From Gammaproteobacteria bacterium (GTDB taxonomy: Bacteria; Pseudomonadota; Gammaproteobacteria; Burkholderiales; Gallionellaceae): 64,000 bases of DNA. The notes beneath the pieces were generated by a model. The model was given only the letters and a program-made list of their open reading frames with translations, ran no database searches and was not told the DNA's origin. Below, piece after piece: positions 46,521 to 54,443 of this stretch (its first letter is position 1; the number at the start of each line of letters is the position of its first letter). The position numbers and the translations under genes were made by a program. Location: positions 1 to 64,000 of the forward strand of contig JAHJBC010000009.1 of NCBI GenBank assembly GCA_018813765.1, given 5' to 3'.

Positions 46521-49281
46521 TGCGCTCGCGCACCAACACTTTCACACCCGGCGCCCAGGCATCCGTCGGCTTCTTCTTGAAAGTCACCAGTGTGAGCATC
46601 GACGGGTCGTACACGCCGACGTTGTGGGTGACCGGCGTAGTCAGCAGGTATTGGGCGCGGGTGGCCTTGAGGAATTTTGCCACGCGCTCGATGTTGGCGA
46701 TGTCGAGGTGGGCGAAGGGCTCGTCGATGAACACGAAGCCGCCGGGGCGCGATTCCTCCATCATCAGCGCCACCAGCAGGATCAGCGACTTCATCACCTG
46801 CTGGCCGCCGGAGGCGTCGCCGTCGTTCATGCCCATGAAGCCCTTGTCGTCGAAGTTGAAGCGCACGGCAAGGCCCGCCTGTGCCAGCGACAGGTCGTTG
46901 CTGTCGAGCAGGACCGGTTCGTGTTCGACCTTGATCCCGGCCAGATCGCCCAACACCTTGAGGTTCTTCACGTAGCGGCCGACGGTATGGCGCAGCACGG
47001 CGATGTATTGCTCGCGCGCCGTGTCGGTCTGGCTGCGCGCCATTTCGTTGTCGCGGCGGCGCGTGGCGAGGTCGTTCTCCATGCGCTGGTAGTCGTCCTT
47101 GATCTTGTCGCGCAGGGCAACCACGGAGTCGTCGGTCTCCCATGACTCATCTTTGAATCGAGCTTCGATCTCTTCGATGCGGCGGTCGATGTTGGTGGTG
47201 TCGCGGTATTTTTCGGCGATCTGCTGGTTGGCCGCTTCGTCGCACCAGCCCGCCGGAAACTGCCTGCGGTTGTGGCGCAGGGTTTGCAGGCGGCGGATCT
47301 GTTCTTCGCGAGCGGTACGGTTTTCCTTGCCGGAGATTTCCTTTTCCAGTGTTCCCAGTGCAGACTTGATCTTCTCTTGAGCTATGGAGGATGCGCTGAC
47401 AGCCTTGTCGGCCTGTTCGCGTTCCTGCTGCGCTTGCAAAACGGTGTTGTCGCGGCGGCGCAGCACCAGAGCGTCATACTCTTTGCGTGCCTCGGCGAAC
47501 TCCCCCGCGCGGGCCGCGAGTTGCGCACTGGCGCTGACCCCGGCCAGTTGCGCCTGCTGGTTGCGGATGCGGGAAGTCAGGTCGTCGCGCTGCTCGCGCA
47601 ACGGGGCGATGCTTTTCTCGATGCAACTGCGTTGTTCGCGCAACGCTTCCAAGCGCGCCTTGCCGAAACGAGCCTGATCCTGTGCAGCGTAGCGACCGCC
47701 GCGCCGTTCGCGCAGATAGCCTTGGCGCGTGATCCAGTCTTCGCCGCGCGGCAGCTTGGCACCGGCCACGGCATCTTCCACGCGACGTGTGCGTTCCAGC
47801 GTGCGCAGCAGCCATTCCGGAACCGGCTTGGTGAAGCGCACGACTTCGAGAAGAGAACCCTTGGGCGGCAAACCAGCAGGCATGCAGTCCGGCACGATGA
47901 AGTGCCGGTAGCGCAGCTTCTCGCCCAGCGCCATCGCTGCTTCCGTGTCCTTCTCTTTGGCGAGCAGCACGATGTGCGCGGACGGTGCCAGCACAGCTTC
48001 CACGGCAGCCTGCCAAGAGGGATCGGCGATCTCCACCACGTCGGCCAGCAGGTCATGCGCGATACCGGCCTGCGTCAACGCTTGGCGAAAGGCTGCCACA
48101 TCCAGCGGATCGGCGCGGCGACCTGCCGCGAGGTTCTCCAGCATCTCGTCGAGCTGGCGCAGCTTCTGCTCCTGTTCGGCGATGCGCACCAGCAGGTTGG
48201 CACGCTCGCTTTCCATGTGTTCGATCTCTCGCGCGTCGGCGAGCTTGCCGCCTTCGCTGGCCTGCGCCTGTTGTTCCAGGCGCTTTTGCTGTTCGACGAT
48301 GGTTTCCCAGCGCCCGAGTTCGCGGTTGAGTTCGTTCAGCGCGCGTTGCTGGTTCTGTTCGCTGTCGGTGGCGGCTTGACGGCGCAGTTGCGCGGCTTCC
48401 AGCGCCTGTTGCTGCATCTGCAATTCGAGCTGCAACTCCTTGCGCTCGACGCGTTTGGCGCGCCATTCCTTGCGCATGGATTGCAGGGTGCGCCGTGCGT
48501 TGTCGGTCTCGCGTTGCAGCAGGTAATGCTCAAGGCGCGGGCGCGTTTCCGAAACCAGCGAAGTGCGCTCCTGGTTGAGGCGGTGCCACTCTAGGTAGCG
48601 GTTCACTTTCTGTTCGTGCTTTTCCAGATTGTTGCCCAGCGCTTCCAGTTGGTTTTGCGCCGCATCCAGTTCGCGTCCAGTGTGTTCCTGATGGTGGCGT
48701 GCTTCCTGGTAGCGCTCCAGCACTTCCTTGTCGCCGAACACCTGGAACACCAGGTCGAGCAAGTCCTTGTGCGACAGTTCGCACAGCTTGTCGGTCTGCC
48801 CCTGTTCCAGCGACAGCACGCGGGCGATGGCGGGCGACAATCCGGCGCTGTGCAGGATGCGCTGGTAATCGCGCACGCCGAACTCTTCGCCTTTCTGTTC
48901 GATCTCCTGCAGGCTCACTTCGCCGTCGGCGATCCAGTATTTGCGCGACCAGTCGCCGCCTTTCTTGTCGATGCGGCAGGCGAGCGTGATCTTGTCCTGC
49001 TGGTAGGGCAGGCGGAACGGGCGGTAGCTCGCTCCGGGAGGGCAGCGGTTGTCCACCACACCGCGCAGCCAGCAGAAGTCCTCGCCGTTGCGGCGCACGT
49101 AGCGTTTGTAATCGCGTTTCTTCGAGCATTCCAGCGCCAGCAGCGTGCGCATGGCGTCGAGCAGGGTGGTCTTGCCGGAACCGTTGGGGCCGGAGATGGT
49201 GATGATGGGCGCATCCAGCGGCAGTTTGAAATTGCGCCAGTAGTCCCAGTGGACGGTTTCCAGTTCCATCAACCTAAACAT
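46513..49281 (-). CDS. jetC: Wadjet JetC-like SMC ATPase (MksB)
   Basis: 922 residues, shorter than typical MukB/JetC proteins. Walker A GPNGSGKTT is at 31-39. A first coiled-coil arm runs to about 390. A hinge-like domain (about 395-520; AVEAVLAPSAHIVLLAKE, then RFTKPVPEWLLRTLERT) is followed by the returning arm, an ABC signature SGGQQVMKS near 822 and Walker B GGFVFIDEPFAHLD near 850. It should dimerise and extrude DNA loops with JetA and JetB. It overlaps jetB by 8 bases and jetD by 8, so the operon is tightly packed. Confidence 0.85.
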   Translation of the reverse strand: MFRLMELETVHWDYWRNFKLPLDAPIITISGPNGSGKTTLLDAMRTLLALECSKKRDYKRYVRRNGEDFCWLRGVVDNRCPPGASYRPFRLPYQQDKITLACRIDKKGGDWSRKYWIADGEVSLQEIEQKGEEFGVRDYQRILHSAGLSPAIARVLSLEQGQTDKLCELSHKDLLDLVFQVFGDKEVLERYQEARHHQEHTGRELDAAQNQLEALGNNLEKHEQKVNRYLEWHRLNQERTSLVSETRPRLEHYLLQRETDNARRTLQSMRKEWRAKRVERKELQLELQMQQQALEAAQLRRQAATDSEQNQQRALNELNRELGRWETIVEQQKRLEQQAQASEGGKLADAREIEHMESERANLLVRIAEQEQKLRQLDEMLENLAAGRRADPLDVAAFRQALTQAGIAHDLLADVVEIADPSWQAAVEAVLAPSAHIVLLAKEKDTEAAMALGEKLRYRHFIVPDCMPAGLPPKGSLLEVVRFTKPVPEWLLRTLERTRRVEDAVAGAKLPRGEDWITRQGYLRERRGGRYAAQDQARFGKARLEALREQRSCIEKSIAPLREQRDDLTSRIRNQQAQLAGVSASAQLAARAGEFAEARKEYDALVLRRRDNTVLQAQQEREQADKAVSASSIAQEKIKSALGTLEKEISGKENRTAREEQIRRLQTLRHNRRQFPAGWCDEAANQQIAEKYRDTTNIDRRIEEIEARFKDESWETDDSVVALRDKIKDDYQRMENDLATRRRDNEMARSQTDTAREQYIAVLRHTVGRYVKNLKVLGDLAGIKVEHEPVLLDSNDLSLAQAGLAVRFNFDDKGFMGMNDGDASGGQQVMKSLILLVALMMEESRPGGFVFIDEPFAHLDIANIERVAKFLKATRAQYLLTTPVTHNVGVYDPSMLTLVTFKKKPTDAWAPGVKVLVRERNG

Positions 49282-49948
49282 TGTGCAGCTCCCCCAGCGT
49301 TACATCGCGCAATATGCCGCGTTCCTTCAACAGGTCGGACAAGGCGCCGTTGAGAATGCGCGGCGCCATTTCGGCGTAATCGAAGGCGAGGTCGAGCAGC
49401 GGGCCTTCGTGGATGACCTTGTTCTTGCGCTCGATGAAACCGAGGCGCGACAACTGCGGCAGCGCGAACTGCTGCAGGCGCGCCTTGCCGCCTAACAATT
49501 TGCCGTAGTCTTCCAGCAGCAGATTCTCAGCGATGCCGCGCGAGGCTTCGTGCGCCAGCGGCGTGAGCTTTACGGTCTCGAACATCTCGGTTTGCTCTTC
49601 CTGCTGCGTCGCTTCGCCCGATAACTGGCGTTCGCGTTTGGGCAAAATGATCAGCGCCCACAGGATCACCAGCAGCGCCACGGCATCCTTGGGCAGGCCG
49701 AGGTTGCTGGATTGCCAGGTGTCGTTCTGTTCGAACACGGCGCTTTCGCATTCGCGCGTGAGGGCAATGCCGACATGGGCGGAGAAGGGGTGGGCCAGCA
49801 GGCGCAGACCGCTGGCGGCGAGGCGCTGTTCCACTTCGTCGCGGAAACCGGCATCGACCAGCAGGCGGCGCACTTCCTTGTCTTCGCGCGGCAGGTAGCG
49901 CAGCGCCAGCAGGCGTGCGATCAGGCGGGCGGCGTGGTCCTGGTTCAT
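49274..49948 (-). CDS. jetB: Wadjet JetB-like KITE subunit (MksE)
   Basis: 224 residues, mostly winged-helix in character and without enzyme motifs, as expected for the MukE/MksE-type subunit that links kleisin and SMC heads. Hydrophobic and charged helices such as AVALLVILWALIILPKRE resemble the DUF4194/MksE block. A perfect Shine-Dalgarno (AAGGAG) precedes the ATG, giving it strong independent translation after the repeat that separates it from jetA. Assignment rests mainly on position between kleisin-like and SMC-like genes. Confidence 0.78.
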   Translation of the reverse strand: MNQDHAARLIARLLALRYLPREDKEVRRLLVDAGFRDEVEQRLAASGLRLLAHPFSAHVGIALTRECESAVFEQNDTWQSSNLGLPKDAVALLVILWALIILPKRERQLSGEATQQEEQTEMFETVKLTPLAHEASRGIAENLLLEDYGKLLGGKARLQQFALPQLSRLGFIERKNKVIHEGPLLDLAFDYAEMAPRILNGALSDLLKERGILRDVTLGELHNV

Positions 49949-49986
49949 TCAGACTCCTTATTTCTAATCGAGCAATTCATTCGATT

Positions 49987-50110
49987 GTCATTCCGGCGCA
50001 GGCCGGAATCCAGTCAATAAAAACAGGCTGCGAAGCAGACCAAAAAGAATTGGTCTCGCTTGCGCGAGAAATATTCAATCATCTGGATTCCGGCCTGCGC
50101 CGGAATGACG
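49987..50110 (+). repeat. About 120-bp palindromic repeat, copy 3 of 3, between jetA and jetB
   Basis: GTCATTCCGGCGCAGGCCGG at the left, an inverted end at the right (CCGGCCTGCGCCGGAATGAC), and inner hairpins GCTGCGAAGCAG and TCGCTTGCGCGA. It fills the 175-base jetA-jetB gap, the only loose junction in that operon. Confidence 0.8.
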
Positions 50111-50123
50111 TCGTTTTGAAGCG

Positions 50124-51380
50124 TTAGCCAGATTGGGGCTCGATGTGGCCATCGCTCATCGCGGCGATCTCATCTCGTCCTATGGTTTTCAGTTCCAGGC
50201 TTTCATTCCAGCGCAGTTGCAGCGGCAGTGTAGCCAAGGGAGCCAGTTCGGGATCGACGTTCTGCTCGCCGAGGAAAGACAGCAGCGACAGGCGATAAGA
50301 GGCATCGCTGAAGTTGCCGCCGACGATGCCATCGGCGAGGTTCATCGGCTCTTCCAGGCCGGACAGCAGGCGCGTCAGCGCGGCCAGTTGATACGGCGGC
50401 TCATGCTCGACGTCATCCACGTATTCGACTTCGGCGGGCGCGGGCATGGCGGAGACGTGGCGGTTGGGTTGTTCGCGCGCAACGAACTCCTCGGTGTTAT
50501 CCAGCATCACGTCGGGCAGTATGAAGGTGCATTCCGGCGTGATCGAAAGCTGCGCGGCGGCGAGCCCGACCAGTTCGTCCACGTTGCGCTGCTTGAGCCA
50601 GGCGGCAAGTTCTGAAGAGCTGAGTCCGCCATGCGACAGGTGCACCTGCTGGCGCGAGATTTCGGCCAGTTCGCGCTGGAACACCGACGACATGCGCATG
50701 ATGCGCGACTGGCGCGAACCGATCTCCTGCGCCAGCCGCCAGCTCGCATCATCGGCAAAACCATCGGCGGAGAGGTTGCGCAACACTTCGTTGGCTTTTT
50801 CCATCCACTGCCACACCGAGGCCAGTTTGCTTTGCGCGGCGCGCAGGCGGAATTCGGAGCCGGAGGCGACGGCTTGCGAGAACTCTTCTTCCAGTTCGGC
50901 CAGCCGCGCCAGCAGGTGTGCCAGCGCTTCCGGGGACAGCTTGCCGACGGCGGCGCCTGCGGCAATCTGCGCGGCGAAGAATTCGCCGTCCTGTTCGGGG
51001 CTGAACGACAGCAGGCTGGACAGGGCGGAAAGCACCATGCGACCGGCAGAAGATATCTGGTAAACGTGACGTTCGGCATCCCACAGCAGCAACTCGTGCT
51101 CGCGCAAACGACCGAGCACTGTGTTGAGCTTGGACTGGTTGATGAAGGCGAAGTGACTTTGCAGGTCGCGCGGCGACCATTCCGGCGCACTGGCGCGCAA
51201 GCCGATCTCGCGCAGCACCATCAGGCGCACCATCACCTCGTCGTCGCCGCCGCGGAACAGCGCGATCATTGCGCCGATCAGCGGTTTGGCTTCAAACAGG
51301 GGAAAGAATTGCGGCACATCGGCGGGCTCGACGCCGTCGACGAAGAACTCGGAGAGTCCTTTGTTTTCCTCCACGGACAT
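50124..51380 (-). CDS. jetA: Wadjet JetA-like kleisin subunit (MksF)
   Basis: 418 residues. The N-terminal winged-helix region (about 15-120) includes WSPRDLQSHFAFINQSKLN. A helical middle holds LLARLAELEEEFSQAV and VWQWMEKANEVLRNLS. The C-terminal winged-helix part is more acidic. This is the layout of MukF/MksF kleisins that bridge the SMC heads. The ATG lies 3 bases after the prfB stop, with AAGG within the prfB end acting as a possible Shine-Dalgarno, so it is probably read through from prfB. First gene of the four-gene system. Confidence 0.78.
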   Translation of the reverse strand: MSVEENKGLSEFFVDGVEPADVPQFFPLFEAKPLIGAMIALFRGGDDEVMVRLMVLREIGLRASAPEWSPRDLQSHFAFINQSKLNTVLGRLREHELLLWDAERHVYQISSAGRMVLSALSSLLSFSPEQDGEFFAAQIAAGAAVGKLSPEALAHLLARLAELEEEFSQAVASGSEFRLRAAQSKLASVWQWMEKANEVLRNLSADGFADDASWRLAQEIGSRQSRIMRMSSVFQRELAEISRQQVHLSHGGLSSSELAAWLKQRNVDELVGLAAAQLSITPECTFILPDVMLDNTEEFVAREQPNRHVSAMPAPAEVEYVDDVEHEPPYQLAALTRLLSGLEEPMNLADGIVGGNFSDASYRLSLLSFLGEQNVDPELAPLATLPLQLRWNESLELKTIGRDEIAAMSDGHIEPQSG

Positions 51381-51383
51381 CGA

Positions 51384-52488
51384 TTACACGCCTTGCTTCA
51401 GGCTGGCCTCGATAAAGGGATCGAGATCGCCGTCGAGCACCTTTTGCGTATTGGAGATCTCGACGTTGGTGCGCAGGTCCTTGATGCGCGACTGGTCGAG
51501 CACGTAGGAGCGGATCTGGTGGCCCCAGCCCACGTCGGACTTGGTGGCTTCCAGCTTGTCGGCCTCGGCCCGGCGTTTGCGCATCTCTTCTTCGTACATG
51601 CGCGATTTCAGCATGGACATGGCTTCGGCGCGGTTCTTGTGCTGCGAGCGGTCGTTCTGGCACTGCACCACGATGCCGGTCGGGATGTGGGTGATGCGGA
51701 TCGCCGAGTCGGTCTTGTTGATGTGCTGGCCGCCCGCACCGCTTGCGCGGAAAGTGTCGATGCGCAGGTCGGCAGGATTGATGTCGATCTCGATCGAGTC
51801 GTCCACTTCCGGGTAGACGAACAGGCTGGCGAAGGAGGTGTGGCGGCCACCCGAGGAATCGAACGGCGACTTGCGCACCAGGCGGTGCACACCGGTCTCG
51901 CTACGCAGGTGGCCGTAGGCGTATTCGCCCTCGACCTTGAGCGAGGCGCTGCGGATGCCTGCCACGTCACCCGCCGTTTCTTCCAGCACTTCGACCTTGA
52001 AGCCCTTGCGTTCGCAATATTTCAGGTATTGGCGCAACAGCATCGAGGCCCAGTCGCAAGCCTCGGTGCCGCCGGCGCCGGCCTGGATGTCGATGAAGCA
52101 GTTGTTGGGGTCGGCCGGATTGGAGAACATGCGGCGGAATTCGAGCGCGGCGACGCGCTGCTCGATGTCCTGTACGTCCTCGGCGATGCTCAACAGGCTG
52201 TCGTCGTCGTTCTCGGCCTGCGCCATCTCGAACAGTTCGGCGGCATCGTCGAGATTCTGGGTGATGCTGGTGAGGCCGAGCACCACGTCTTCCAGCGATT
52301 TGCGTTCGCGGCCCAGGTCCTGGGCGCGCTTCGCATCGTTCCAGATGGCGGGATCTTCGGCGAGCTGGTTGACTTCGGCTAAACGGTCCTGCTTGCCATC
52401 GAAGTCAAAGAAACCTCCGTAATTCGTTGCTGCGGTTGCGCAAGTCTTGCAGGGAATTGGAGAGGGCGTTGAGTTGTTCGGCTTCCAT
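51384..52488 (-). CDS. prfB: Peptide chain release factor 2, with programmed +1 frameshift
   Basis: Releases peptides at UGA and UAA. Translation starts at ATG 52488 ([16 protein letters not shown]), reaches the in-frame TGA at 52405-52407 after 27 residues, shifts +1 at CTT-TGA-C, and continues to TAA 51384-51386, about 367 residues in all. The second frame carries SPF (RKSPFDSSG), the anticodon-mimic tripeptide, and GGQ ([10 protein letters not shown]), the catalytic motif. The gene therefore appears as two open frames but is intact. jetA follows at once; lysS, its usual neighbour, is 6 kb downstream. Confidence 0.95.
52404..52418 (-). promoter_or_regulatory. prfB programmed frameshift site
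   Basis: On the minus strand it reads GGAGGTTTCTTTGAC. The internal Shine-Dalgarno GGAGG (52414-52418) precedes the slippery CTT and the in-frame TGA. This is the standard autoregulatory site: low RF2 promotes the +1 shift that makes more RF2. Confidence 0.95.
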
Positions 52489-52524
52489 GATTATGTCTTT
52501 TAGTCGCTGCTTGGAAAGGCCGCG

Positions 52525-52530
52525 ATTATA
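52525..52530 (-). promoter_or_regulatory. Candidate prfB -10 element
   Basis: TATAAT on the minus strand, preceded by TG, about 37 bases before the prfB ATG. The expected -35 position falls inside a REP sequence and shows no TTGACA-like hexamer, so promoter strength may depend on the REP DNA. Confidence 0.55.
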
Positions 52531-52538
52531 CATGCAAT

Positions 52539-52597
52539 CGCCAGCAAGCTGGCTCCTACAGGGGGGAGCCAGCTGTAGGAGCCAGCTTGCTGGCGAA
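52539..52597. repeat. REP pair (BIME) downstream of the RAYT gene
   Basis: Two inverted REPs: CGCCAGCAAGCTGGCTCCTAC and its reverse GTAGGAGCCAGCTTGCTGGCG (the latter from 52575). They are separated by about 15 bases and have the conserved GTAG foot. The pair lies between prfB and the RAYT gene. Confidence 0.9.
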
Positions 52598-52610
52598 GGA
52601 ATTTGTGCAA

Positions 52611-53099
52611 TCAAAGCCAGACTGCATTCCATAGCGGATAGTCGCCTATCTGTTCCACCAATCCAGCACGGAGCGGATTGGCGACGATGTACCGAGCGAC
52701 TGTTTGCACATCCTCATCTTTGCGCAAGGCGTGGTCATGAAAACCTTTCTGCCAGATTTGCCCCCGGCTACCCAGCGCGCGATTGATGGAAATGGCACTG
52801 TGTCCTTTGACGCGCCGGATGAGAGTGGGCAAGTCGCCAGATTGAAGGGTGACCAGCCAATGCAGATGGTCCGGCATCACCACCCAAGCCAGAGATTGAG
52901 CCAGCCCGATTTTCTCCGATGCTTGCAGTTCTGCTACCAGTAGGCGGCCGATTTGCCAGTCGGCAAATATGGGGCGGCGGTCTTGAACGACGGTGGTGAT
53001 CATGTAGGTACGGCCATGTTCCGAAAAGCGGCCCTTGCGTAAATCTCGAGTGTGCTTGTGTATTTGCGAAATTGCTTCACTCATGGAGTCGTCACTCAT
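52611..53099 (-). CDS. REP-associated tyrosine transposase (RAYT, Y1 family)
   Basis: About 162 residues. It carries the HUH motif in VVMPDHLHWLVTL and the catalytic Tyr in VARYIVANPLRAGLV, as in IS200/IS605-like RAYT proteins that nick single-stranded REP DNA. The start is ATG 53099 or ATG 53084; no clear Shine-Dalgarno decides. Inverted REP pairs flank it on both sides (52539-52597 and 53118-53169), a complete RAYT-REP unit. It sits between prfB and a DUF4010 gene, all in the same orientation. The frame is intact, so it may still act. Confidence 0.93.
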   Translation of the reverse strand: MSDDSMSEAISQIHKHTRDLRKGRFSEHGRTYMITTVVQDRRPIFADWQIGRLLVAELQASEKIGLAQSLAWVVMPDHLHWLVTLQSGDLPTLIRRVKGHSAISINRALGSRGQIWQKGFHDHALRKDEDVQTVARYIVANPLRAGLVEQIGDYPLWNAVWL

Positions 53100-53117
53100 T
53101 CTGCAAGAGAACAACCT

Positions 53118-53169
53118 GTAGGAGCCAGCTTGCTGGCGAAAGCCAATTCGCCAGCAAGCTGGCTCCTAC
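53118..53169. repeat. REP pair (BIME) upstream of the RAYT gene
   Basis: GTAGGAGCCAGCTTGCTGGC and its inverted copy GCCAGCAAGCTGGCTCCTAC, separated by a few bases. The right copy's GTAG foot on the minus strand supplies the TAG stop of the DUF4010 gene. Confidence 0.9.
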
Positions 53170-54431
53170 AGGATGAGCAGACCGAACAGCATGCCGCAGG
53201 CGATGGCGCCGAAGCCTATGGCGACTTGGCGGGCCAAGGCCCAGCCGCCGATGAATACGACCATGCCGTATTTGAACGCGAGGTTGGAGAGGAAAGCGAG
53301 CGCGATGGCGATGACGGTCTGGTGTTCGTTCAGTTGCCCGAGGTTGAACAGGCGCAGGCTGGACAGGACGATGGCATCCACGTCGGTCAGTCCGGACGCG
53401 ACGGCCACGGCATACAGGCCCTGGCTGCCGGCGACATCTACCATCCACGCGGAAATGAGCAATACGGCGACATACAGCAAGCCGAAGCCGACGGCGGTAT
53501 GCAATTCGGCCGGGTTGGTGGTCTCGGGGATGAAGAGTTCGGTCGCCTTGTCCATCTTGTGCCAGTTGTACAAGGCGACGACCAGCCCGAACAGCAAACC
53601 GATCGCCAGTACGGGAATCAGACTGGGCAAGATGCCGCGCGCTACGACGGCGCTGACCGCCATCAGGCGCAGCGGCAATACCATGCTGGCGATCACGATC
53701 ACCGAGGCGGCAAGGTTGAGTGCTGCCAGATTGCTCTTGCCGTGCCTGGCATAGATCAGGGTGGTGGCGGTGCTGGAGGTCAGCCCCCCGAACATCCCCA
53801 GCAGCGGCGCGCCGTAACGGGTGCCAACCACATGCAGCGCGGCGTAACCGGCAAGGCTGATACCGGAGATCAATACCACCATCAGCCATGCTTGATGCGG
53901 GTTGAATGCATCATAGGGGCCGTAGTTCTGATTGGGCAGGATGGGCAATACGATGAAGGTCAGCACTGCAAATTGCAGCACGGCCACCAGGTCGCGCCGC
54001 ATCAGCTTCTGCGATATCCCGCGCAGCTCGGGTTTGAAATAGAGCAGGGCGGTGACGCCGATGGCCAGCATCACGGCGAGCTTGGAAAGTTCGAACCAGA
54101 CCATCACGCCCAGGCAGTAACTGAGCAGCAGGGCGACCACGGTGGTGGTGCCGGGATCGTCGTCTTCGTCGGGCGTATCGTTGAGATAGGCCGCGATGAT
54201 GGTGGCGGCGATAGCGGCCAGTCCGGCGATTACCAGCCAGGGTGATCCGGTCTTGTCGGAGAGCAAAGCCAGCAGGGTGCCGAGTACCGCGACCAATGCA
54301 AAGGTGCGCAGCCCGGCCTTGGCGGAAGGATTGCGTTCGCGTTCCAGTCCGATCAGCAGGCCGATGGCCAGACTGGTCAGAAACTGTGGCAGGGCTTCGA
54401 TGCCGTTGCCTTGCAGGAAACCGGTTTCCAT
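53166..54431 (-). CDS. MgtC/SapB-DUF4010 membrane protein
   Basis: 421 residues with about 12 hydrophobic helices. The N-terminal MgtC-like part has LTSLAIGLLIGLERER and AGLRTFALVAVLGTL; the remainder is DUF4010 (GGLTSSTATTLIYARHGK, ASGLTDVDAIVLSSLRL). Such proteins are thought to affect magnesium or membrane-potential homeostasis; no biochemical activity can be inferred. It starts 12 bases after the recJ stop with TAAGGGGG as Shine-Dalgarno, so it is probably cotranscribed with recJ. Its TAG stop lies within a REP, suggesting that the C terminus was redefined by REP insertion. Confidence 0.88.
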   Translation of the reverse strand: METGFLQGNGIEALPQFLTSLAIGLLIGLERERNPSAKAGLRTFALVAVLGTLLALLSDKTGSPWLVIAGLAAIAATIIAAYLNDTPDEDDDPGTTTVVALLLSYCLGVMVWFELSKLAVMLAIGVTALLYFKPELRGISQKLMRRDLVAVLQFAVLTFIVLPILPNQNYGPYDAFNPHQAWLMVVLISGISLAGYAALHVVGTRYGAPLLGMFGGLTSSTATTLIYARHGKSNLAALNLAASVIVIASMVLPLRLMAVSAVVARGILPSLIPVLAIGLLFGLVVALYNWHKMDKATELFIPETTNPAELHTAVGFGLLYVAVLLISAWMVDVAGSQGLYAVAVASGLTDVDAIVLSSLRLFNLGQLNEHQTVIAIALAFLSNLAFKYGMVVFIGGWALARQVAIGFGAIACGMLFGLLIL

Positions 54432-54443
54432 TGCTTCGCCCCC

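Noticed and set aside
46513-49281. Housekeeping condensin or RecN/SbcC protein for the SMC-like gene
   Set aside because: Its partners are a kleisin-like, a MksE-like and a Toprim protein in an overlapping operon, which is the MksBEFG/Wadjet layout; SbcD or ScpAB genes are not present.
51384-52632. prfB as a broken gene in two frames
   Set aside because: The break is the standard CTT-TGA-C programmed frameshift with an internal Shine-Dalgarno. The joined product has normal RF2 length and motifs.
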